DNA of 64,000 nt from positions 248,001-312,000 of the forward strand of contig CAKMXJ010000015.1 in NCBI GenBank assembly GCA_928724745.1. Direction: 5' to 3'. Positions 29,328 to 40,438 of the stretch are shown here, one piece after another. A program made the position numbers and the translations under genes. The notes under the pieces are model-generated. The model saw only the letters and a list, made by a program, of their open reading frames with translations. It was not told the origin of the DNA and ran no database searches. Positions within the stretch are counted from its first letter, which is position 1, and each line of letters opens with the position of its first letter. The stretch comes from Anthracocystis setariae. Taxonomy: Eukaryota; Basidiomycota; Ustilaginomycetes; Ustilaginales; Ustilaginaceae.

Positions 29328-32300
29328 ATGTCGACCGCTTCCGCATCCTCGTACAGCAGTGGCACGTCGTCCATCGGCATCGCTGCGCAGCCATTGTCGT
29401 TGCCAAAGGTCATGCTCAGAAGATTAGCAAGCACCGCTTCTCAAAATCCGATCGAAGTCATCGTCACCTTCTTCATCATCGTCACCCTTGCCTACTTTCA
29501 GCTCCTGCATGCGTTTACGCACTCCAACTTCTTCGAGCCCATCTCGGTCGAGGCAACCAACTTGGCTTCCGGCTCCTCTTCCGGCCTCTTCAGGTGGGCG
29601 GGCAAGCACGCCTCCCCAGTCCAACACGCCCGTCAACCTTCCATCCTGAGCGACGATGCAGACACCGTCTACGTTCGATCCGCTGGTGGTGCCAACGTCT
29701 GGCAACCCCTCAGCCAGGTATTGCGTCAGCGCGGACACAACGGTCTCGACGATGCCGCTGCCCTTTTTCACTCGTCCTCCCAGTCCTACTTTGTCGAGCC
29801 CGTCCTCGTCACAAGCGCCAGAGAGTCCTATGCCGCTTCACAGGTCGAGGACGCCGTGCTCCCATCGCTCTCTACCGACCTCGCCCATCACCTCGTCAGC
29901 TCTGACTCCAGCGTCACCCTGGTCGAGCACAAGGCCTCGCAGCACTCGGCTTACGTGTTTGGCGGCTTCTTCGCCGACCCTTCCATCAACTCGGCCAACG
30001 CCGCATCCGACGAAGCGGCTCATCGAGCCGAGTTCCTCGCCAACCTCATCGACCCTTCCATCCTCTCCGCATCGCTTTCCAACGCCGCCCGCTCGACTCG
30101 CCGTCCCGCAGCCGCAGTCGCCAAGGCTTCGGTTGCCGAGATGGATGCCCTCTACGATGGCCTTCGCGTCGTCCCTCTTGTTCCCGACGGCGACTTCAAT
30201 CCCTACGCACCCAACAACCTCAAAGCCAAGCGCGGCGCAATGAGCCACAGCGAAGAGATCCAGCGCATCCGCTTTATGGCCTATGCTCTCAAGGCGCTCG
30301 TCATTCGCTTCTGGGCACTTCTCAAGAAGGCCGACTCGGCCGACATCTTTGTCATGCTGTCCGCTTACATCCTCATGCACGGCACCTTTGTCAACCTCTT
30401 TCTTTCGATGCGCAAGTTCGGCAGCAACTTTTGGCTCGGTACTTCCGTCCTCATGTCGTCCATCTTTGCTTTCCTCTTGGCCATCACCTTTGCCTACCTC
30501 CTCGGTGTCACTGTCGATCCCATCTGCCTTTCCGAGGCTCTGCCCTTCTTGGTCATCCTGGTCGGCTTCGAAAAGCCTTACCTGCTCACTCGCGCCATCT
30601 TCACCCATCCCGAGATCACCCCTTCCGCCAATTCGCTCAGCAACAAGGAACGTTCCGAGCTCATTCTCAGCAACCTCGACCAGGCTGCCAAACCCGAGAT
30701 CGGCACCTTGGGCAAGACGCCTGCAGGTGCCACCAACGGCGCTGCTGCCATGTCGCGAGAGGAATCCTTTGTTCGTGCCCTGACCGAACGTTTGAAGAAC
30801 GAAGACGTCCGATGGGCCGAGCCAACCCCCATGCCTGCCCACGAGATCGTCGTTTCCGCTGTCAACCGTGTCGGTGTCCCCATCATCCGCGACTACCTGA
30901 TCGAGATCGCCGTCATGGCGGTCGGCGCCACCAGCGGCGTCAGCGGTCTTCGCGAATTCTGCCAGCTCGCTGCTCTCATCCTGCTTTTTGACTGCATCTT
31001 CCTGTTCGCATTCTACGTTTCCATTCTCACCGTCATGGTCGAAGTGCACCGCATCAAGGTCAAGCGCGGTCTCAAGAAGCCCAAGCTTAGCGCCGAGCTG
31101 AGCCTCGACTCGGACTCGGCCCCCGCCAGCCCCGTCTCGGACAGCTCCATCTCGCGAGACTCGAGCCCCACCCCGTCCAGCCTACCTGTGTGGAAGAAGA
31201 TCTGCAAGACCATCTTTGGATACGCACCTGACGACAGGCGTCGCAAGTCCGAGAACCCGCTAGGCCGTCTCAAGCTGCTGTTGGTTGCGACGTTCCTGAT
31301 CATGCACTCGTTCAACCTCGTCTCGACCCTCACCAGGCAGTCGGCCATCACGCGCCACCACGCCACCTACGAGCCATCGCCGTACCAGATTGTTGCCGAG
31401 CAGTCGCCCATCTTCAGCCCGGCCGCTTCGTCGGCGATTGCGCCTCTTCTCGCTCAGCTCTCGGCGTCGCAGCCTGCTAACGTGGACCTCATCGCCCGCG
31501 TCGCCGAGCCGACCATCCTTGTTCTCCTCGAGACCAACGAGCCCGTCTCTGCCTCGCGTAGCGCTCTCGCCAGCGCCGCTCTCAACGCTTCCGGTGTCTA
31601 CAGTCAGATCAACTCGGCTGGAAAACGTCCGATCCCCGTGGGTCGGGCAAGCTCGTCTCTGGCCGTTCTCGACAGCCTCATGAGCGGATGGACCATCATC
31701 GTCGGCGACCCCGTCATCAGCAAATGGATGTCTCTCGCTCTGGGCATCAGCATCTTCCTCAACGCCTACCTGCTCAAGGGCATCGCTACGGGCAATGCTG
31801 CTTTGTCAGAAGGTAATGCTGCTGGTGCTGCTGCTTACGCTGCTGCCCGTTTCATCGGCGCTCACCTGGACAGCGAGGCCAAGGCGTTCGAGGAGAGCGG
31901 CGAACGCCGCCGAAGATGGAGTCAGCGAGGCGAAAAGCCCACGGTGGGCGTCCGTGCTCAGAGCACCGATGCCGTTTCGGATTACCACACCAAGCTCGCC
32001 AAAATGTCGGCCGCCCACGCTGCGTCGCCTCTTGGCAAGCTCAACCGTGAAAACGACAACCTCGCCTCGGCTTCGTCCGCATCGTCGAATGGTACCGTAG
32101 CTGTCCCCGCCGCGGCTGTCGAGCCCGACACCATGAAGGCCGTCAAGAAATCGCAAGTGGCTGCCAGCTCGGATGGCGATGGCGCTGTTGCGGCCCCCGA
32201 GCAGCGTGGTCAGCAGCTTCGACTCCGGGATGCCACTTACGTTGGGCCCAACGGTGAATCGGTGGTTCGACCTCTGGAGGAGCTGATCGACATTTATGCT

Positions 32301-33758
32301 GGTGGTGCTGGGGTCTTCTTCCTGTCGGACGAGGAGATCATCACTCTTAGTCAAAACGGAAAGATTGCCGCTTACGCTTTGGAGAAGGTGCTTCAGGACC
32401 ACGAACGTGCCGTCCGTGTACGACGTGCGCTTGTTTCGCGTGCTTCTGCCACCAAGACGCTGGAAAGCTCTCTGTTGCCTCACAAGGACTACGACTATGC
32501 AAAGGTGATGGGCGCGTGCTGCGAGAACGTCGTCGGTTTCATGCCCATCCCTGTTGGCATCGCCGGTCCTCTCAACATTGACGGTCAGATCATGCCCATT
32601 CCGATGGCCACCACCGAAGGCACTTTGGTCGCTTCCACCTCGCGTGGTTGCAAAGCTCTCAACGCCGGTGGAGGAGTGACGACGGTTCTGACCCAAGATG
32701 CCATGACCCGTGGACCTGCTCTAGAATTCCCGAGCGTCGTTCAGGCTGCCAAAGCGAAGCGATGGATCGACTCGCAGGAAGGCGCCTCGATCATCAAGGC
32801 CGCTTTCGACTCGACTTCGCGCTTCGCGCGTCTTTCGTCGTTGCGCTGCGTTCTTGCCGGTCGAACTTTGTACGTGCGCTTCGCCACTTCGACGGGTGAC
32901 GCCATGGGTATGAACATGATCTCCAAGGGTGTGGAAAAGGCGCTTGGCATGATGACGGAAGAGTACTTCCCGGACATGAAGGTTCTTTCCCTGTCGGGCA
33001 ACTACTGCACGGACAAGAAGCCTGCGGCGATCAACTGGATCGAAGGACGTGGTAAGAGTGTTGTCGCTGAAGCCGTTGTGCCCGGAAGCGTGGTCAGGTC
33101 GGTGCTCAAGTGCAAAGTTCGTGATCTGGTCAACCTGAACCAGAAGAAGAACCTGATTGGTTCGGCCATGGCTGGTTCGGTGGGTGGATTCAATGCGCAC
33201 GCTGCCAACATCCTGACGGCGATCTATCTGGCTACAGGCCAGGATCCTGCTCAGAACGTCGAGTCGTCCAACTGTATCACGCTGATGGAGGCGATCAACG
33301 ATGACCAGGATTTGCTGATTACGGTCTCCATGCCGAGTATCGAGGTGGGAACGGTGGGCGGTGGAACGGTGCTTCCTCCTCAACGTGCCATGTTGGAGAT
33401 GATGGGCATCGCTGGTGCTCATTCGACCACTCCGGGTGCCAACGCGCAGAGGTTGGCGAGGATCATTGCGGCGTCGGTGATGGCGGGTGAGCTGTCGCTG
33501 ATGGGTGCGCTGTGTGCGGGCCACTTGATCCAGGCGCACATGAAGCACAACCGATCTGTGCCATCTACGCCGGGTACCATGACGCCTTTGCCAAGACCCG
33601 AGACGCCCAAGCATTTTGCTGCGTCCATGACTCCGCTGGTGGCGCCACCGGTGGGGCAGTCGAATCGAGGCTCACCAACGGGTACGCGGGCCATGTCGAT
33701 GACCAACCTGTCGATCCCTGCATCCGATAGTACGGGACGTGCTTCAGGCCATTCATGA
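29328..33758 (+). CDS. HMG1: 3-hydroxy-3-methylglutaryl-CoA reductase
   Basis: 1476 residues, single exon, ATG at 29328 ([12 protein letters not shown]). Catalyses NADPH-dependent reduction of HMG-CoA to mevalonate, the committed step to sterols and other isoprenoids, in the ER membrane. One membrane segment ([20 protein letters not shown]) precedes a long lumenal region; a sterol-sensing-like block of helices follows (about residues 335-430), with further helices to about 830. A disordered linker leads to the catalytic domain (about 970-1410): [26 protein letters not shown] with catalytic Glu near 1097, [11 protein letters not shown], the Lys in [29 protein letters not shown], and catalytic His near 1404 in AHMKHNRS. 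Ser 1410 matches the AMPK/Snf1-regulated serine of other HMGRs. A 66-residue tail with several TP/SP sites follows, longer than in the animal enzyme. The enzyme also supplies mevalonate for siderophore acyl groups in smuts. Confidence 0.97.
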   Translation: MSTASASSYSSGTSSIGIAAQPLSLPKVMLRRLASTASQNPIEVIVTFFIIVTLAYFQLLHAFTHSNFFEPISVEATNLASGSSSGLFRWAGKHASPVQHARQPSILSDDADTVYVRSAGGANVWQPLSQVLRQRGHNGLDDAAALFHSSSQSYFVEPVLVTSARESYAASQVEDAVLPSLSTDLAHHLVSSDSSVTLVEHKASQHSAYVFGGFFADPSINSANAASDEAAHRAEFLANLIDPSILSASLSNAARSTRRPAAAVAKASVAEMDALYDGLRVVPLVPDGDFNPYAPNNLKAKRGAMSHSEEIQRIRFMAYALKALVIRFWALLKKADSADIFVMLSAYILMHGTFVNLFLSMRKFGSNFWLGTSVLMSSIFAFLLAITFAYLLGVTVDPICLSEALPFLVILVGFEKPYLLTRAIFTHPEITPSANSLSNKERSELILSNLDQAAKPEIGTLGKTPAGATNGAAAMSREESFVRALTERLKNEDVRWAEPTPMPAHEIVVSAVNRVGVPIIRDYLIEIAVMAVGATSGVSGLREFCQLAALILLFDCIFLFAFYVSILTVMVEVHRIKVKRGLKKPKLSAELSLDSDSAPASPVSDSSISRDSSPTPSSLPVWKKICKTIFGYAPDDRRRKSENPLGRLKLLLVATFLIMHSFNLVSTLTRQSAITRHHATYEPSPYQIVAEQSPIFSPAASSAIAPLLAQLSASQPANVDLIARVAEPTILVLLETNEPVSASRSALASAALNASGVYSQINSAGKRPIPVGRASSSLAVLDSLMSGWTIIVGDPVISKWMSLALGISIFLNAYLLKGIATGNAALSEGNAAGAAAYAAARFIGAHLDSEAKAFEESGERRRRWSQRGEKPTVGVRAQSTDAVSDYHTKLAKMSAAHAASPLGKLNRENDNLASASSASSNGTVAVPAAAVEPDTMKAVKKSQVAASSDGDGAVAAPEQRGQQLRLRDATYVGPNGESVVRPLEELIDIYAGGAGVFFLSDEEIITLSQNGKIAAYALEKVLQDHERAVRVRRALVSRASATKTLESSLLPHKDYDYAKVMGACCENVVGFMPIPVGIAGPLNIDGQIMPIPMATTEGTLVASTSRGCKALNAGGGVTTVLTQDAMTRGPALEFPSVVQAAKAKRWIDSQEGASIIKAAFDSTSRFARLSSLRCVLAGRTLYVRFATSTGDAMGMNMISKGVEKALGMMTEEYFPDMKVLSLSGNYCTDKKPAAINWIEGRGKSVVAEAVVPGSVVRSVLKCKVRDLVNLNQKKNLIGSAMAGSVGGFNAHAANILTAIYLATGQDPAQNVESSNCITLMEAINDDQDLLITVSMPSIEVGTVGGGTVLPPQRAMLEMMGIAGAHSTTPGANAQRLARIIAASVMAGELSLMGALCAGHLIQAHMKHNRSVPSTPGTMTPLPRPETPKHFAASMTPLVAPPVGQSNRGSPTGTRAMSMTNLSIPASDSTGRASGHS

Positions 33759-33841
33759 TGCGCTCACATAAAATTTAACCGAGCTGTGTCATGATGTTGT
33801 TATCAAACAAACAATGCATTTAGTGGTATACATGGTAGGAA

Positions 33842-34510
33842 CTAATGACCGAAGCCATGGGTTGAGGAAAGAGCGTCTGTGCCGACTTTGGAGTGATCCT
33901 TGAGCTGGGGAGCGGCTTCGTAGACGATGTTTTGCGGCGCGGCGCGGGTGTAGCCGGAGGCTTTACCTTTGAAGCCGAGGAACTGGATGGCGGCTTGGTG
34001 TGTGCCGAGGGAGGATTGGATGAAGAGGGTGATTGCGTCTGTGTTGGCCCACTTGACCTGTTGGAGGGGGAAGGCGATGATTTGGGAGGTGTCGGAGATG
34101 GTTGGGATGGAGTTGAGTGTTGTAGTGAGTTTGGAGGGGGGGAGGGATTGGATGTCTTCGAATGAGATGAGGGATTCGGGGAGGTTTTTGTAGAGTTTGA
34201 TGACGGCAGGGGTTAGGGGTGGGGAGGAGGAGGGTCGAAACAGGAGGGTGGAGAGTTTGACGGAGGTGGTAAAGGGGATGTGGATGATGAGCTGGTCGTC
34301 GGCGTCCGAGATGAGTTCGGGGAGGGGGTCGAGGCGATGGTCCCAGGTTTTGAGAATCGAGGCGCCCGAGCCAGGGATGGTTTCGTTGAGCGTGATGATG
34401 CGAGTGCGATCAATGCTGTTGTAAAGAAGGTCTTGATCGCCCTCGTCCGGTTTGACGTGCGAATCGTCGTGTCCGCACGCTCCGCAATGCGAATGGTGAT
34501 GATGCGACAT
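33842..34510 (-). CDS. PITH-domain protein (PITHD1 / thioredoxin-like C-terminal domain)
   Basis: 222 residues from ATG 34510 (MSHHHHSHCGACGHD). A His/Cys-rich N-terminus like the MSHGHSHGGG start of animal PITHD1 is followed by the PITH domain (about residues 30-205): LYNSIDRTRIITLNE, DADDQLIIHIPFTTSVKLSTLLF, VIKLYKNLPESLISFEDI, and FLGFKGKASGYTR. PITH domains bind the proteasome in TXNL1 and occur alone in PITHD1-type proteins; no thioredoxin domain is fused here. The upstream in-frame ATGs were not used because PITHD1 homologues start with the His-rich motif. Convergent with HMG1, only 83 bp between stops, so the transcripts probably overlap. Confidence 0.9.
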   Translation of the reverse strand: MSHHHHSHCGACGHDDSHVKPDEGDQDLLYNSIDRTRIITLNETIPGSGASILKTWDHRLDPLPELISDADDQLIIHIPFTTSVKLSTLLFRPSSSPPLTPAVIKLYKNLPESLISFEDIQSLPPSKLTTTLNSIPTISDTSQIIAFPLQQVKWANTDAITLFIQSSLGTHQAAIQFLGFKGKASGYTRAAPQNIVYEAAPQLKDHSKVGTDALSSTHGFGH

Positions 34511-35182
34511 GGCAAAACGCTGAATGCCAAGCTGGTGTTGAGGTGAGGTCAAGTTGGTGTGGATGATGGTCGTTAGCTTGAATGCGCCCATATGGTTGGA
34601 CCCTGCTGCGCAATTTCGCAATTTGCGGAATTCGGGAATGGGCTTCGGGAGATACTGTATTACAGTTTGCAAGCTGTCAAATTGGGCACGATTCTACTCA
34701 CTCGGCAGTCCATGACATCACCATTTCCTGCTCACTGAACTAGCTCATATGCCCGCATGCCCGCTAGTGGTTGAGTAGCTTCCTCGCCCAGTCATCACAT
34801 ATGAATTCGCCAATAATGCTGTTCTAGCCACACTGTGACTCGCAAGGAAATCAATTACCAGGATTGGCAAGGAAGGCAGTCAGTCAGTCAGTCAGTCACC
34901 TCCTCTCACCACGAGGAAAAAGAGAGCGGTTGCGTGGTCAGGGTCCAAACAGGTGTCGTGCATGATTCACACTACTGTATTCAGCCAAATTCTTGGCTAC
35001 AAGCAAGATAACGCTTGGCTCCAAAAACTGGCTCGGTTCTTGGCGTGCGAGCTAGACTAGCCGCTCAGCCCTTTCCGATGATTCGGCTCGGATGAGGCTT
35101 CTAGGACTCTTCGCAACCTGTCGCCGTCGCCCTCCTGCTTGCTTCTTGTCTACACCCACCACCTTCAACAGCTCCTCTCAAC
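34511..35182. other. divergent promoter region, PITH gene / Mug190-like gene
   Basis: 672 bp, no gene. Holds a CAGT tetranucleotide repeat (34878-34899), gatactgtattacagt at 34651-34666, and tactgta near 34974. Confidence 0.55.
34878..34899. repeat. CAGT tetranucleotide repeat
   Basis: Five tandem cagt units. Confidence 0.85.
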
Positions 35183-38100
35183 ATGATCGAGCGTCCGGAC
35201 GGCGTCCACCACACGCACAAAGACTACTACTCCGAGCAGGCGCCCATTCCATCCGTTCAGCGCTTCTTCAAGAAGCGTCTCAGTGAAGTCATTGCAAAGC
35301 GAAATGTACCCGATTCCGAGTCCGACTCTGATGTCGAAGCAGATGCAGATGCAGAGCAGAGCCTAGGGCTTTCAACCTCCCCAACCGAGTCTCCGGAGTC
35401 TGGAGAAGCGAAACCAAGCAACAACCACGAAGAGGAAGCGGCCCAGCTCGGCGACACCTCGAGCCAAGACAGCAAGAAGAAGCGCTTGTCCAGCTTGTTC
35501 TCCGGCTCAAGGAAACCCTACGACACCAAGACAGACGAATACGATGAAGCGCAAGAATCGGCAGAGCAGAAGGAAAACCAAGCTCATCGAAGTCCAGACG
35601 AAGCAGATCGAGCTTACAAGCGCAGTAGGAAGCCACGACAAGCAAGAGATCCGGTCACCGGCAAGACCACGTGGATCCATGATGTCGGTAAGAAGGAGTA
35701 CAAGCATACCATAGCTAAGGCTGATGCGGGTGACAAGCTAGGCAAAGACAAGGTGCTACGCTCCCAGATCCACAAGAACGTCACATCCAAGCCGTTTCCT
35801 CCTGCCCATCCGCTGCCCGAGTCGGTGTTGGGCGTCGATCCCAGGCTGTTACCTCTGTTTGCGGCTTGGGCTGTGCTCACCGTGCTTGGATGGATTCCGA
35901 GCATGATCAGTGTTTTGCTGAATGCTTGGCTTGTCTGGTGGGGCTGGCGTACGCTCTTGCAGGGAATGGAGGATCAGAGATGGGACCGAGAGAGGAGGCG
36001 AGGCGAGGCCGCGAGAAAGCTCGAGGAGCAGCAGATCGAGGACGGGAGCAAGGATGGCGAGGCTCAGGGGATTGGAGAGGGTGCTGAGTGGTTGAATGGC
36101 ATCTTGGAGTCGCTTTGGTCCGTCATGAATCCCGAGCTCTTTTCATCCTTGGGTGGAACGCTGGAAGACGTCATGCAAGCTTCCATCCCGGGCTTCATCC
36201 ATTCCGTCAAAGTCGAGGATCTTGCTCAAGGCTCCACTCCCGTCCGCATCACCGGTCTGCGCATTCTTCCCGATGACCGCGTCGCGCCCCTCAAACAAGG
36301 TATGCGAAACGAGATGACCAACAAGCGTCGAGAAGAGAAGAAGGTCGATCTTCCCGTGGATAGCATGGGTCCTCGCGGTGCTACCGACCCTTTCGAAAGG
36401 TCAGATCCAATCGATCAGGAGCATCAACAGCACGATGAGAACGAAGGAGGCGAACACTATGTCAATCTTGAGCTCGGCTTCGTCTACCGCGCCCGGCCAA
36501 CCACGCATGGCGTTGGGGGCAAGTCCAATAACGCTCATCTGTTGGTCAAGTTCTGGATCGGTGCGAGGAAATTGTTGATGCTTCCCTTGCCAGTGTGGGT
36601 CGAGATCAAGGGTTTCGTCGGCAAGATCCGCGCAAGGGTGCAATTGACATCCGATCCGCCTTTCATCAAGAACGTCACCATCACGTTTTGTGGATTGCCG
36701 AGGGTGGGAATCGAAGTAGTGCCGCTGCATATCAACACGAGTCACATTCCGTTCATCTCGAGTTTCATCGAGAGCTCGATCGATGCCGCCGTGGGAGAAT
36801 TTGTCATGCCCAGCTCGCTGACGATGGACGTGGGCGAGATCCTCATGGGCGACAATATCAAGAGGGAGGTCGATGCATTGGGAGTCGTCATGGTCTTCAT
36901 TCATTCTGCCACGAATCTCGAAAAGCAGGATGTAAGGGGCTCGTCTGATCCCTACTGCACCCTCAGCCTGGCCAAGGTGGGCAAGATCCTGTACAGCACG
37001 CGCGTGGTGCTGAATGATCTTTCGCCCAGGTGGGAGGAGAGGCACGTGATCCTGGTCACCCGGGAGCATCTGGACAGTCAGGATAAGGTTTCCATCGCCT
37101 TGTGGGACTCGGATAGGTTCTCTCAGGATGACATACTGGGAAAGGCGGATGTAGACTTGGTGAGCCTGGCGAAAAGGCCAAACAGGCTTTATAGAAGGAA
37201 GGATACGCTGAAGGGGCTGGATAGGGAGAAGACGAAGCAAGGCACGATTACCTGGAGCTTAGGGTTCTTCGGCAAGACTCCAAGTAAGGGCAAAGAGCAG
37301 AAGAGACAAGATACGGTGGTGAGCGAGGATGCGGACGCGAACTCGAACGAGAAGCACGACAAGGATGACAAAGCTATTTCGGACAAAGTCGGTGACAAAG
37401 GGATCCTGCGCGATGGAAACGAGTTGGATGGGGTCGAATCAATCGATGACGACAGCCCGCTGACATCGGAAGCGATCGACAGGGAGAAGACGCAGACGAG
37501 GAATCTGGCGACGGATGTCGACTTTGAGCCTCCCGATCCCAGCCTGCCGTCTGGCATTCTGTCGATGCAAATCCATCAGATCGTGAACCTCGAGGTGGCG
37601 GACACGAACAGATCGTTGCGTCCACGAAATCAGGACGAACCAGGACAAGACGTCGAAGGCGTCGAGACTGAAGATGATCCCGACCATGCTCCCTCGGCCT
37701 ATTGCCGTATCATCCTCAACGACGAGATCGTCTTCCAAACCCGAACCAAGGCGCTCAACTCGAATCCATTCTACAATGCCGGTACGGAACGTTTCATCCG
37801 CGACTGGCGACGCACTCTGATCATGGTGGTTGTCTACGATTTTAGGGTGCGAGAAGCCGACGCCATTCTAGGAGTGGTGCCTATCAAACTGTCCGACTTG
37901 TTCCAGCGGAGCTCGCAGGCGACCCAATTCTTCCCGCTAGCGGGCGGCGTTGGACACGGCCGCATCCGACTCTCTCTTCTCTTCAGGCCTATTGAGCATG
38001 CAACCAAGGCGAATAACAAGCTTGGCTGGAACATCGGTACGGTCCGCTTGCTGAGCTCTCCGGTCGCTACCGACTTTGACGAATCCAAGGGTGCCAATGC

Positions 38101-39058
38101 GCACCATCTTCATCTGGTCGGCCTGCGTGCATCGACGCTTGCTGGAAACGCCAAGATCAATGCTAGCCGGGCGCATTACGTCGATCGAGACATCAAATCC
38201 GCCGTAGAATGGCAACTATCCGCCTCTGAATGCCCCTTCAAAGTCCCTGCGCGTCGCCGGTATGCGACACCGTACGTGATCGAGTTCCGCTCGCTTTCGG
38301 CGCTCGGCAAACGTAAGACGAGTCACATGTGCATCATCTGGCTCCAAGATCTGCCGGACGACGATATCATTGATCTGCGCCTGCCGATCTATCGACCCAA
38401 GCCCGGCGGCGATTTCCACAGGTTACGTCAGAACTATCATGACTACAGAGACGAGGAGCAGGCGCTGGAACTGGGAGTGGAAAAGGTTGCGGTGCTGGAG
38501 GTCAAGATGCAGTTCAAGAGCGGATTGGGCAAGGTGCACACCAAGTTCGACAGTAATCCGGGAGCTAGGATCGTGATGGATGCTTGGAGGTGTTGTGTCA
38601 GTCTTGGCCTGCGTAGTGTCAGTGGAGATTTTGCGAACAGTCGAGTCAACACGGCCGGGTATCTCGAAGATCTAGAGGATCGGGAGAGTGATCCCGGCGA
38701 AGCGTACAATGACGACGATGACGACAATGATGAGGAGGAGGAGGAGGAGGAGGAGGATCAGCCCTCGCGATCTTCCCGCAGCGCGAAGGAGAGTACTTCA
38801 AACTCGACCGACCCCGACGAAGAAGAACCAGACGAGGAGAGTGGAGGCTTGGAGAGGTCTACGAGTCTCAAGGAGAAATGGCAAGACTGGAAAGCGGAGA
38901 AGAAGGAACTGCACCGGCAGCACAAGGGTATCAAACAATTCAAGCCGGTCAGGACCATGAGTTGGGTCGGGCAGACGGTACGTAGTGCCGGCGCAGGTGT
39001 CAAGGGCCAATTCGATCTAGGCGAAAGACGAGTGCAGCATGTCGAAACTGAATTGTAG
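35183..39058 (+). CDS. SMP/C2 tricalbin-like protein, Mug190 type
   Basis: 1291 residues, single exon, ATG 35183 (MIERPDGVHHTHKDYY). A disordered N-terminus of about 215 residues is followed by a hydrophobic hairpin (about 221-256: FAAWAVLTVLGWIPSMISVL), an SMP lipid-transfer domain (about 295-560: WLNGILESLWSVMNPELF, VRITGLRILPDD, PSLTM-like end before the C2), a first C2 domain (about 572-680) with Ca-binding loops DVRGSSDPYC and LWDSDRFSQDD, and a second C2-like domain (about 790-940) with a long insert in its first loop. SMP/C2 proteins tether the ER to the plasma membrane and move lipids between them; the layout matches the S. pombe Mug190 family rather than classic tricalbins. A C-terminal segment contains an Asp/Glu run (about 38703-38757) and ends basic. 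The contact-site role is inferred from the family. Confidence 0.9.
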   Translation: MIERPDGVHHTHKDYYSEQAPIPSVQRFFKKRLSEVIAKRNVPDSESDSDVEADADAEQSLGLSTSPTESPESGEAKPSNNHEEEAAQLGDTSSQDSKKKRLSSLFSGSRKPYDTKTDEYDEAQESAEQKENQAHRSPDEADRAYKRSRKPRQARDPVTGKTTWIHDVGKKEYKHTIAKADAGDKLGKDKVLRSQIHKNVTSKPFPPAHPLPESVLGVDPRLLPLFAAWAVLTVLGWIPSMISVLLNAWLVWWGWRTLLQGMEDQRWDRERRRGEAARKLEEQQIEDGSKDGEAQGIGEGAEWLNGILESLWSVMNPELFSSLGGTLEDVMQASIPGFIHSVKVEDLAQGSTPVRITGLRILPDDRVAPLKQGMRNEMTNKRREEKKVDLPVDSMGPRGATDPFERSDPIDQEHQQHDENEGGEHYVNLELGFVYRARPTTHGVGGKSNNAHLLVKFWIGARKLLMLPLPVWVEIKGFVGKIRARVQLTSDPPFIKNVTITFCGLPRVGIEVVPLHINTSHIPFISSFIESSIDAAVGEFVMPSSLTMDVGEILMGDNIKREVDALGVVMVFIHSATNLEKQDVRGSSDPYCTLSLAKVGKILYSTRVVLNDLSPRWEERHVILVTREHLDSQDKVSIALWDSDRFSQDDILGKADVDLVSLAKRPNRLYRRKDTLKGLDREKTKQGTITWSLGFFGKTPSKGKEQKRQDTVVSEDADANSNEKHDKDDKAISDKVGDKGILRDGNELDGVESIDDDSPLTSEAIDREKTQTRNLATDVDFEPPDPSLPSGILSMQIHQIVNLEVADTNRSLRPRNQDEPGQDVEGVETEDDPDHAPSAYCRIILNDEIVFQTRTKALNSNPFYNAGTERFIRDWRRTLIMVVVYDFRVREADAILGVVPIKLSDLFQRSSQATQFFPLAGGVGHGRIRLSLLFRPIEHATKANNKLGWNIGTVRLLSSPVATDFDESKGANAHHLHLVGLRASTLAGNAKINASRAHYVDRDIKSAVEWQLSASECPFKVPARRRYATPYVIEFRSLSALGKRKTSHMCIIWLQDLPDDDIIDLRLPIYRPKPGGDFHRLRQNYHDYRDEEQALELGVEKVAVLEVKMQFKSGLGKVHTKFDSNPGARIVMDAWRCCVSLGLRSVSGDFANSRVNTAGYLEDLEDRESDPGEAYNDDDDDNDEEEEEEEEDQPSRSSRSAKESTSNSTDPDEEEPDEESGGLERSTSLKEKWQDWKAEKKELHRQHKGIKQFKPVRTMSWVGQTVRSAGAGVKGQFDLGERRVQHVETEL

Positions 39059-39526
39059 GCCATTGGGTTCGACCATCGCAATCAGCACACCTTTCTTGAC
39101 TTCAATCTCATTCACGCCGCGCACAAACACATGGCATCTCGCAAGCGACTGGAGCATCTCGAGAGCCATGTTGGGTTATGAAAGCTTCTGCTGTACGAAT
39201 GTAATTTTGGGCCGTGGTCAAGGGCGCACATGGTGTGTGAGGAAACGCAAACTTGGGCCATCTTATGTGGGCCAGATGTTGACACCTTCGAGGAAGCTGA
39301 CCTGGCTTGACTCGTTGAAGACGACGTTGTTACGTTTGGGATGGATGAATGGATGGGGGGGAGGCGTTAATACAAAGAGAGCCCGTTTTTGGGTTGGGGC
39401 GACTCCAATTTTGATGGCGATTGCTGTGTGCGGGGCGATCGAGCCTTCAGGACGAATGGGACCTATCGGCGTGATCATCAAAGTAATGCTGGTTGGGTTG
39501 GGTTTGTGTGTCGAGAACGGGGCGTT
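39059..39526. other. intergenic between convergent genes
   Basis: 468 bp between the Mug190-like and eL38 stops. Nothing recognisable; serves as the 3' regions of both. Confidence 0.6.
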
Positions 39527-40438
39527 TTACTTGCGGCCTTTGACGGGCTTGCCGATCTCGACAACGTTGAGACCAGGGGGGAGAGACTGCTTGAGCTTGT
39601 CGGCCTTCTGCTTGTCATCGACCGAGAGGGTGTAGAGGAAGCGCGAGCAGCGGATCTTGAACTTGGTGACCTGCTTGCCGTCAGCGCGGGTGGTGCTCTT
39701 GACGCGGGCCGCCGAGGCGTCCTTTCTGCGAGCGATCTCGAGGAATTTCTTAATGTCGGTGATTTGCTGAGGCTGTTGAGATGCAAGTGTGCGCGTGGGT
39801 TCGGAGCAAAGGGGTCAAGGGGTCAGTGGTTTGTTTGGGTTGCTTTGGTCATGTGAAGGGCACCATTGATTCTAGCAGCTGTCGAGACGAGGTCGAAGAA
39901 GGCGGAAGGGATGCTGGTGGGGTCTATCCCGGTCCACCTTGCCCATGTCTGTGATGCAACCAAGCTCTGCCAAGTAATATTGTCGCATGTCCATGCAATG
40001 ATCTGGTGGACAAAATGAGAGCTTGCCAATGATACGATGTATGAAGCGCCCAGGCTGGATCTTGGACCTTGAACACTTCCTGTATCGCCTACTGCTATCC
40101 CGAGAAATCACCTGCATGTCCTTCCTCCAAAGCTCATTGTGCTGCCACTTTGCTCAAACCTGACTGGCCAAGCGCATGATCCCAAGACCGCCTAGTCTTG
40201 TGCTGTATTCAAGCAAGGCGGATCATCCTGGGAATCCCGCCACCGTCGTGGTTATGCCATGGATATGCTATGTTGCTTCGACATCCTGCTAGTTTCCATG
40301 CTACTGACTCTGCCCTGCGGTTTGTACTTGGCGTCGATTGATGGTTGGATCGGGGTTGATGATTGCTCTTTCGTACCTCGTCATGACGGCTGCGTAGATG
40401 TGGTGTTGGTAGTGATTGTTGATGCTGATGCTTACCAT
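39527..40438 (-). CDS. RPL38: 60S ribosomal protein eL38, exon 1 is only the ATG
   Basis: 82 residues. Exon 2 (39772-39527) encodes [18 protein letters not shown] through [13 protein letters not shown], an unmistakable eL38, but lacks a start codon and begins just after an acceptor (CTCAACAG). The first upstream ATG directly followed by a good donor is at 40438-40436, giving ATG|GTAAGC; joining it yields [10 protein letters not shown], the expected N-terminus (yeast MAREITDIKK). Intron 40435-39773 is 663 nt. eL38 sits on the 60S subunit. The gene is divergent from uS11 with 902 bp between the two starts. Exon 2 is certain; exon 1 placement is strong but inferred, and a weaker ATG|GTGCCC exists near 39868. 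Confidence 0.92.
39773..40435 (-). other. intron of the eL38 gene
   Basis: 663 nt, more than twice the length of the remaining coding sequence. I found no convincing box C/D or H/ACA snoRNA in it on the transcribed strand. Confidence 0.75.

Noticed and set aside
29838..31049. 403-codon minus-strand frame opposite HMG1
   Set aside because: Antisense by-product of codon bias in HMG1; no recognisable features.
34208..34222. Telomere-like ggggttaggggtgg
   Set aside because: Lies inside the PITH coding sequence, single and imperfect; not a telomeric array.
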